Made by a program: the position numbers and the translations under genes
DNA from: an uncultured bacterium
GTDB taxonomy: Bacteria > Bacillota > Limnochordia > DTU080 > JAAYLA01
Assembly (NCBI GenBank): GCA_937983075.1
Contig: CALKAQ010000031.1
Span: 1 to 64,000, forward strand
Direction: 5' to 3'
Length of the DNA: 64,000 nucleotides
The notes under the pieces: generated by a model
What the model saw: the letters and a program-made list of their open reading frames with translations, nothing else
What the model was told of the DNA's origin: nothing
The model's database searches: none
In this document: positions 60,499 to 64,000 of the stretch, one piece after another
Position numbering within the stretch: position 1 is the stretch's first letter
How the letters are laid out: every line of letters starts with the position of its first letter

Positions 60499-61663
60499 GC
60501 GCTTCGGGATGATCGGGAGCCTCGTTGCTTTGACGTTGTGGTACGGTGCGGCGGCTCCCGGACTTGCACAAGCCGATTCGTTGGTTGACATACCCCCCTT
60601 GCCGTCCGGTGTAGGTGAAGAGCTCGGACACGACATCAACACGGTGTTGGATTTGGTTGATGAGGCGGGGCGGTTGATCACGCAGACATCACTCAGCCTC
60701 GCGGTGGGCGATACGTATATCAATCAAAACAACGAACTGTATGAAATCGTGGCGATTGAGGGCAGTGAAGCACGTGTCGAACTGCGCGGACAAGTTGAAA
60801 TGCCCGATGTGAGCGATGTCTTCCCCTTGGAGCGGACGCCGACGTTTTTGGATCGCGTCGTACGGGCCTTGCCGCTTCAAGCACGATCCAACCGTGGCAC
60901 GATTGCCATTTACCATTCCCACGGAGCTGAATCGTATGAACCGACGAGCGGGACAGCCTTTGACGAAAACGGCGGCGACGTTCTTCTTGTCGGTCAAGCC
61001 TTAAAGGAAGCGTTGGAAAGACAAGGGTACCACGTCGTCTTTTCCGATGAGCTTCACACGCCGCACGACGGCGGAGCGTATCAACGCTCACGTCGGACCG
61101 TGGCTGAGCTGAACCAAGAAGCGAATCCGGTGACCATGGTCGATGTTCATCGAGACGGCGTGCCAGATCCGAACATGTATCGAACGGAAGTCAATGGCGT
61201 GCCGATGACCGGCGTGCGGCTCGTCGTCGGGCGGCAAAATCAAAATCGCGACGCAAACCTCGAATATGCCAAACGGATTAAGGCCATTGCGGACGAGGAG
61301 TACCCGAATTTGATCACAGGGATCTTCCATGCCCAGGGCAACTACAATCAGGATTTCGGGCCGCGCATGATCTTGATGGAGTTTGGCACTCACCTGACTT
61401 CGCTCGAAGAAGCACAACGTTCCGCAGAGCTCATTGCTCGGGTTCTGCCCGCGGCAGCCGGCTTGGCTCCGGGTACCGGAGCCGCAGCAGGGTCACAAAT
61501 CGGCCAAGCAGCGTTGACGACGTTTTATTGGCTTCTCGGGCTTGCGGCTGTGGGAACTCTTGCGTGGCTGTGGATGAACCGAGAAGGACTGGGACTCGAC
61601 AAATACTTGAGACGATTGGGGATACGCGGGGGAGATCAAGGCGATCGAGACAACCATGAATAA
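60476..61663 (+). CDS. spoIIP: Stage II sporulation protein P with C-terminal membrane anchor
   Basis: SpoIIP is the amidase/endopeptidase of the engulfment machinery. From the ATG at 60476 (GGGGAGAG upstream) it has about 395 residues: a signal-like N-terminal helix (about 8-30), a catalytic domain with IAIYHSHGAESYEPTSG, GQALKEALERQGYHV, MVDVHRDGVPDPNMYRTEV and GIFHAQGNYNQDFGPRMIL, and a second membrane helix near the C-terminus (TTFYWLLGLAAVGTLAWLW). The C-terminal helix is unlike Bacillus SpoIIP. A smaller paralogue lies at 7677-8486. Confidence 0.9.
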   Translation: MTMTSRIKRFGMIGSLVALTLWYGAAAPGLAQADSLVDIPPLPSGVGEELGHDINTVLDLVDEAGRLITQTSLSLAVGDTYINQNNELYEIVAIEGSEARVELRGQVEMPDVSDVFPLERTPTFLDRVVRALPLQARSNRGTIAIYHSHGAESYEPTSGTAFDENGGDVLLVGQALKEALERQGYHVVFSDELHTPHDGGAYQRSRRTVAELNQEANPVTMVDVHRDGVPDPNMYRTEVNGVPMTGVRLVVGRQNQNRDANLEYAKRIKAIADEEYPNLITGIFHAQGNYNQDFGPRMILMEFGTHLTSLEEAQRSAELIARVLPAAAGLAPGTGAAAGSQIGQAALTTFYWLLGLAAVGTLAWLWMNREGLGLDKYLRRLGIRGGDQGDRDNHE

Positions 61664-61698
61664 AACGTAAGACAGGCAAACCTCATGGGGGGATGTGT

Positions 61699-62229
61699 TT
61701 GCGGATTGTTTATTCGTGTTATGGCGGCGCTCACTCGTCACCCGTAGCTGCCGCCATTCATTTGGGGCAGTTGCCGAGGCAGACCATCCCGCCAAAGGAA
61801 AAGTTTTTGGAGCTTCAGCTTTTTGATCAAGCTACATCAGAGCAGCACGGCCAGCTGAGGCATTTGGGTGTAGATGAAAAAGGAAACCACGTGTATGTAC
61901 TCGGACGCGGTCCGCGAGGTTCGGCAGTGGTCCGTGCGTTGCTGAGCGGGGTGCATTTGATGGGCGGAAGGACGCATGACATTAAAATCATCGACACGCT
62001 GCCGACGGTCAATCTTTGGATGCGAATTGGGGGTCTTTTTTCACGCCGCTTCGGCTGGGTGTCCATCGGGCGTCCATTGGTTCTACATGGAATTCGACGG
62101 GCGTATCCGCGGCTCGTGCGTTTGGTCGAACTGGTGGAACGCAACTTAGCGGCAGGGTGGCCCGTCGAACTGAGCTGCCACACGAAAGTACTCAAGGACT
62201 TTCTTTGCACCCCGGAGAAGACAAAATGA
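61699..62229 (+). CDS. DUF3189 family protein
   Basis: This protein of about 176 residues begins RIVYSCYGGAHSSPVAAAIH, the signature N-terminus of DUF3189, a family of unknown function common in spore-formers. Further conserved-looking segments are HVYVLGRGPRGSAVVRALLS (split) and HDIKIIDTLPTVNLWMRIGG. No membrane helices. The TTG at 61699 lies six bases after GGGGGG; an ATG at 61693 abuts that SD. It follows spoIIP by 35 bp and may be in the same transcript. Confidence 0.78.
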   Translation: MRIVYSCYGGAHSSPVAAAIHLGQLPRQTIPPKEKFLELQLFDQATSEQHGQLRHLGVDEKGNHVYVLGRGPRGSAVVRALLSGVHLMGGRTHDIKIIDTLPTVNLWMRIGGLFSRRFGWVSIGRPLVLHGIRRAYPRLVRLVELVERNLAAGWPVELSCHTKVLKDFLCTPEKTK

Positions 62230-62265
62230 CGGTTATGGGGTAAAATGTGCATTGGATTTGCCGGA

Positions 62266-62283
62266 GAGCCCGTTATCGGGCTC
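62266..62283 (+). promoter_or_regulatory. Hairpin in the leader of der
   Basis: GAGCCCG-TTAT-CGGGCTC forms a perfect seven-base-pair stem between the DUF3189 gene and der, without a T tract. A weak promoter (AAGACA-N17-TAAAAT, -10 at 62241-62246) lies just before it, so it may be the 5' end of the der transcript. Confidence 0.45.
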
Positions 62284-62314
62284 CTCTAACTTAGAAAAGG
62301 AGTCTCCGGAACGA

Positions 62315-63667
62315 TTGCCAACCCCAAACAATCACCGATCAACAACAAAGACACCGCGTCCCACTGTGGCTATTATCGGAAGGCCTAATGTTGGGAAATC
62401 GACACTGTTCAATCGCATTGCCCAGCGGCGTATTGCTATTGTTGAGGGTCAGCCGGGTGTAACGCGCGACCGGCTGGTCGTACCGTGTCGCTGGCTCGAA
62501 CATTCATTTTTGCTTGTCGACACCGGCGGAATCGAAAGCAGTCCGGGAAGCGACATTGAGTCGAATACTCGCAAGCAAGCCGAAATTGCCATCGAAGAAG
62601 CCGATGTCATTCTTTTTGTTGTCGATGCGCGTGCCGGCATCACGGCGGGAGACGAAGAGGTTGCCGACCTTCTGCGCCGTTCCGGCAAACCGGTCATTGT
62701 AGTCGCCAACAAGGCCGATCACCGGGATGCCGAACTCGCCAGCGCCGAATTTCACGCACTCGGCATGGGAGACCCTGTTCCCGTCTCTGCCGAACACGGC
62801 CGCAACATCGGTGATTTGTTGGATCGTGTCGTGGCTTATTTTCCCGAGCCGCAAGAAGTTGACGATGACGACGATGCCATCGCCGTCGCGGTACTCGGAC
62901 GTCCCAACGTCGGCAAGTCGTCTCTCGTCAACGCGCTGATCGGCGAAGAACGCATGATTGTCAGCAACGTACCCGGGACGACGCGTGATGCCATTGATAC
63001 CGACATCGTCTGGAACGGCCGTACGATCAAGCTGATCGATACGGCGGGCTTACGGCGAAAATCACGCATCGATTCCGACGTCGAACGCTACAGCGTTCTC
63101 CGGGCATTGCGAGCGGCGGAACGCAGCAACGTCTGCGTGCTCGTCATTGACGCAACCGAAGGTGTGACCGAGCAAGACAAACGCATCGCGGGCATTCCGC
63201 ATGAAACCGGTAAAGCGGTTGTCATCGTGGTCAACAAGTGGGATCTGATTGAGAAGGACAGCAACACCATGCAGCAGTTTGACGAACACATACGGTGGGA
63301 GTTGTCTTTCATCCAATATGCGCCCACGGTGTACATCTCGGCGCTTACCGGACAGCGTGTCCACAAGGTCCTGGAAACCGTCGAATATGTGGCGGAACAA
63401 GCGGCGATGCGCGTGCGCACGAGCAGGCTCAACGAAGTCATTCAAGAGGCGATGCTGTTGCACCAGCCTCCGTCCCATAAAGGCAAAAGCCTCAAGGTGT
63501 TGTACGCGCAGCAGATTGGCGTCAATCCTCCGCATATCCTTTTGTTCGTCAACGATCCGGATCGGCTTCATTTTTCCTACAAGCGCTACCTCGAAAATCA
63601 GTTGAGAGAAGCTTTTGGCTTTGTCGGCAGCCCGATCATCATTTCGGCTCGGCGCCGAGGAGAGTGA
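62315..63667 (+). CDS. der: Ribosome biogenesis GTPase Der (EngA)
   Basis: Der is a tandem-domain GTPase needed for 50S subunit assembly. Two G domains are visible, each with its G1 motif (GRPNVGKSTLFNR and GRPNVGKSSLVNA), G3 (DTGGIE and DTAGLR) and G4 (NKAD and NKWD), followed by a KH-like domain (FVNDPDRLHFSYKRYLENQL). The TTG at 62315 with AAAAGGAG upstream gives 450 residues; an in-frame start at 62252 would add 21 unconserved residues. plsY follows directly. Confidence 0.96.
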   Translation: MPTPNNHRSTTKTPRPTVAIIGRPNVGKSTLFNRIAQRRIAIVEGQPGVTRDRLVVPCRWLEHSFLLVDTGGIESSPGSDIESNTRKQAEIAIEEADVILFVVDARAGITAGDEEVADLLRRSGKPVIVVANKADHRDAELASAEFHALGMGDPVPVSAEHGRNIGDLLDRVVAYFPEPQEVDDDDDAIAVAVLGRPNVGKSSLVNALIGEERMIVSNVPGTTRDAIDTDIVWNGRTIKLIDTAGLRRKSRIDSDVERYSVLRALRAAERSNVCVLVIDATEGVTEQDKRIAGIPHETGKAVVIVVNKWDLIEKDSNTMQQFDEHIRWELSFIQYAPTVYISALTGQRVHKVLETVEYVAEQAAMRVRTSRLNEVIQEAMLLHQPPSHKGKSLKVLYAQQIGVNPPHILLFVNDPDRLHFSYKRYLENQLREAFGFVGSPIIISARRRGE

Positions 63668-63672
63668 ACAGT

Positions 63673-64000
63673 TTGTCCGAATTCAGTTGGATCGCTTTGC
63701 TGTTGGCGGCATATCTTTTAGGGTCGGTGCCGTTCGGATACATCGTCGGCCGAGTGAGGGGAATCGATGTTCGCCAACACGGCAGCGGCAACGTTGGCGC
63801 GTCCAATGTGATGCGCCTGTTCGGTGTACCTGCAGGCATTTTGGTTTTGTTGCTTGATGCACTGAAGGGCTATATGGGAGTTGCCATGATGCGAATGGCC
63901 GGGTATGACACGCCTGAACTGCTTTTGCTCGCCGGGCTGTGTGCTGTTGCCGGCCATACGTGGTCGGTTTTTCTGCGTTTTCGTGGAGGCCGTGGCGTGG
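63673..64000 (+). CDS. plsY: Glycerol-3-phosphate acyltransferase PlsY (cut by the window end)
   Basis: PlsY transfers acyl groups from acyl-phosphate to glycerol 3-phosphate in the membrane. The visible 109 residues include the family motifs LLGSVPFGYIVGR, HGSGNVGASNVMR and GHTWSVFLRFRGGRGV, with three membrane helices. The TTG at 63673 has GAGGAGAG eight bases upstream; a GTG at 63664 overlapping the der stop is an alternative. The 3' half lies beyond position 64000. The der-plsY order is typical, and gpsA would be expected next. Confidence 0.93.
   Translation, partial: MSEFSWIALLLAAYLLGSVPFGYIVGRVRGIDVRQHGSGNVGASNVMRLFGVPAGILVLLLDALKGYMGVAMMRMAGYDTPELLLLAGLCAVAGHTWSVFLRFRGGRGV

Overview
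The window is 64 kb of chromosome from a Gram-positive, endospore-forming member of the Bacillota, probably a Bacilli-type lineage near Alicyclobacillaceae. I infer this from gene content and gene order. Sporulation genes are spread throughout (sigG, spoIIR, ylmC, spoIIIE, two spoIIP-type genes, spoVT, spoVAF, gerW). Several Bacillus-like neighbourhoods are kept: sigG-(spoIIR)-ylmC-ylmD, cinA-(thpR)-recA-recX-rny, spoVAF-lysA-scpA-scpB-ytfI-gerW, cmk-plsC-rpsA and der-plsY. Base composition is moderately GC-rich and looks even. TTG and GTG start codons preceded by strong Shine-Dalgarno (SD) sequences are common. I see no rRNA, CRISPR array, insertion sequence or prophage.

Layout. Positions 1-9,932 are a plus-strand block of sporulation and envelope genes (sigG to murC), including the DNA translocase SpoIIIE, a RodZ-like protein, Hsp33 and a small SpoIIP. 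Positions 10,048-15,830 hold two SNF2-family ATPase genes, each followed by a partner gene. The two pairs face each other tail to tail with 16 bp between them. A tRNA-Ala(CGC) and a cold-shock gene follow. Positions 16,771-26,882 are an 11-gene minus-strand operon for a complex I (nuoABCDHIJKLMN, no nuoEFG), driven by a perfect consensus sigma-A promoter at 27,005-27,033. Positions 27,195-32,000 contain pgsA, an unfamiliar coiled-coil/HTH protein, spoVT, and an overlapping pair made of a single-pass membrane protein and a compact FtsH-like AAA protease.

Positions 32,074-46,641 carry argS, a histidine phosphatase, a DUF3084 protein, a dCMP deaminase, a CDF transporter, cinA, thpR, recA, recX, rny, a dipeptidase, a dodecin, a small membrane protein and spoVAF. 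Positions 47,231-51,938 carry lysA, scpA, scpB, ytfI, gerW and rluB. Positions 51,965-57,929 are an aromatic amino-acid operon (aroH, hisC, aroF, tyrA, then cmk and plsC). It is headed by a HutP-family RNA-binding regulator gene, and the leader contains an intrinsic terminator. The window ends with rpsA, a DUF1614 protein, a second SpoIIP, a DUF3189 protein, der and the 5' part of plsY.

Most promising for new biology are: the paired SNF2 ATPase/YqhG-like cassettes, one with a cysteine-rich zinc-binding-type tail; the HutP homologue beside an attenuator in an aromatic rather than histidine-utilisation operon; the overlapping membrane protein/FtsH-like pair; a short promoter-to-terminator unit just upstream of the RNase Y gene; and a protein carrying a TetR-like DNA-binding motif at its C-terminus instead of its N-terminus. 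All function calls rest on reading motifs by eye; no database search was possible.
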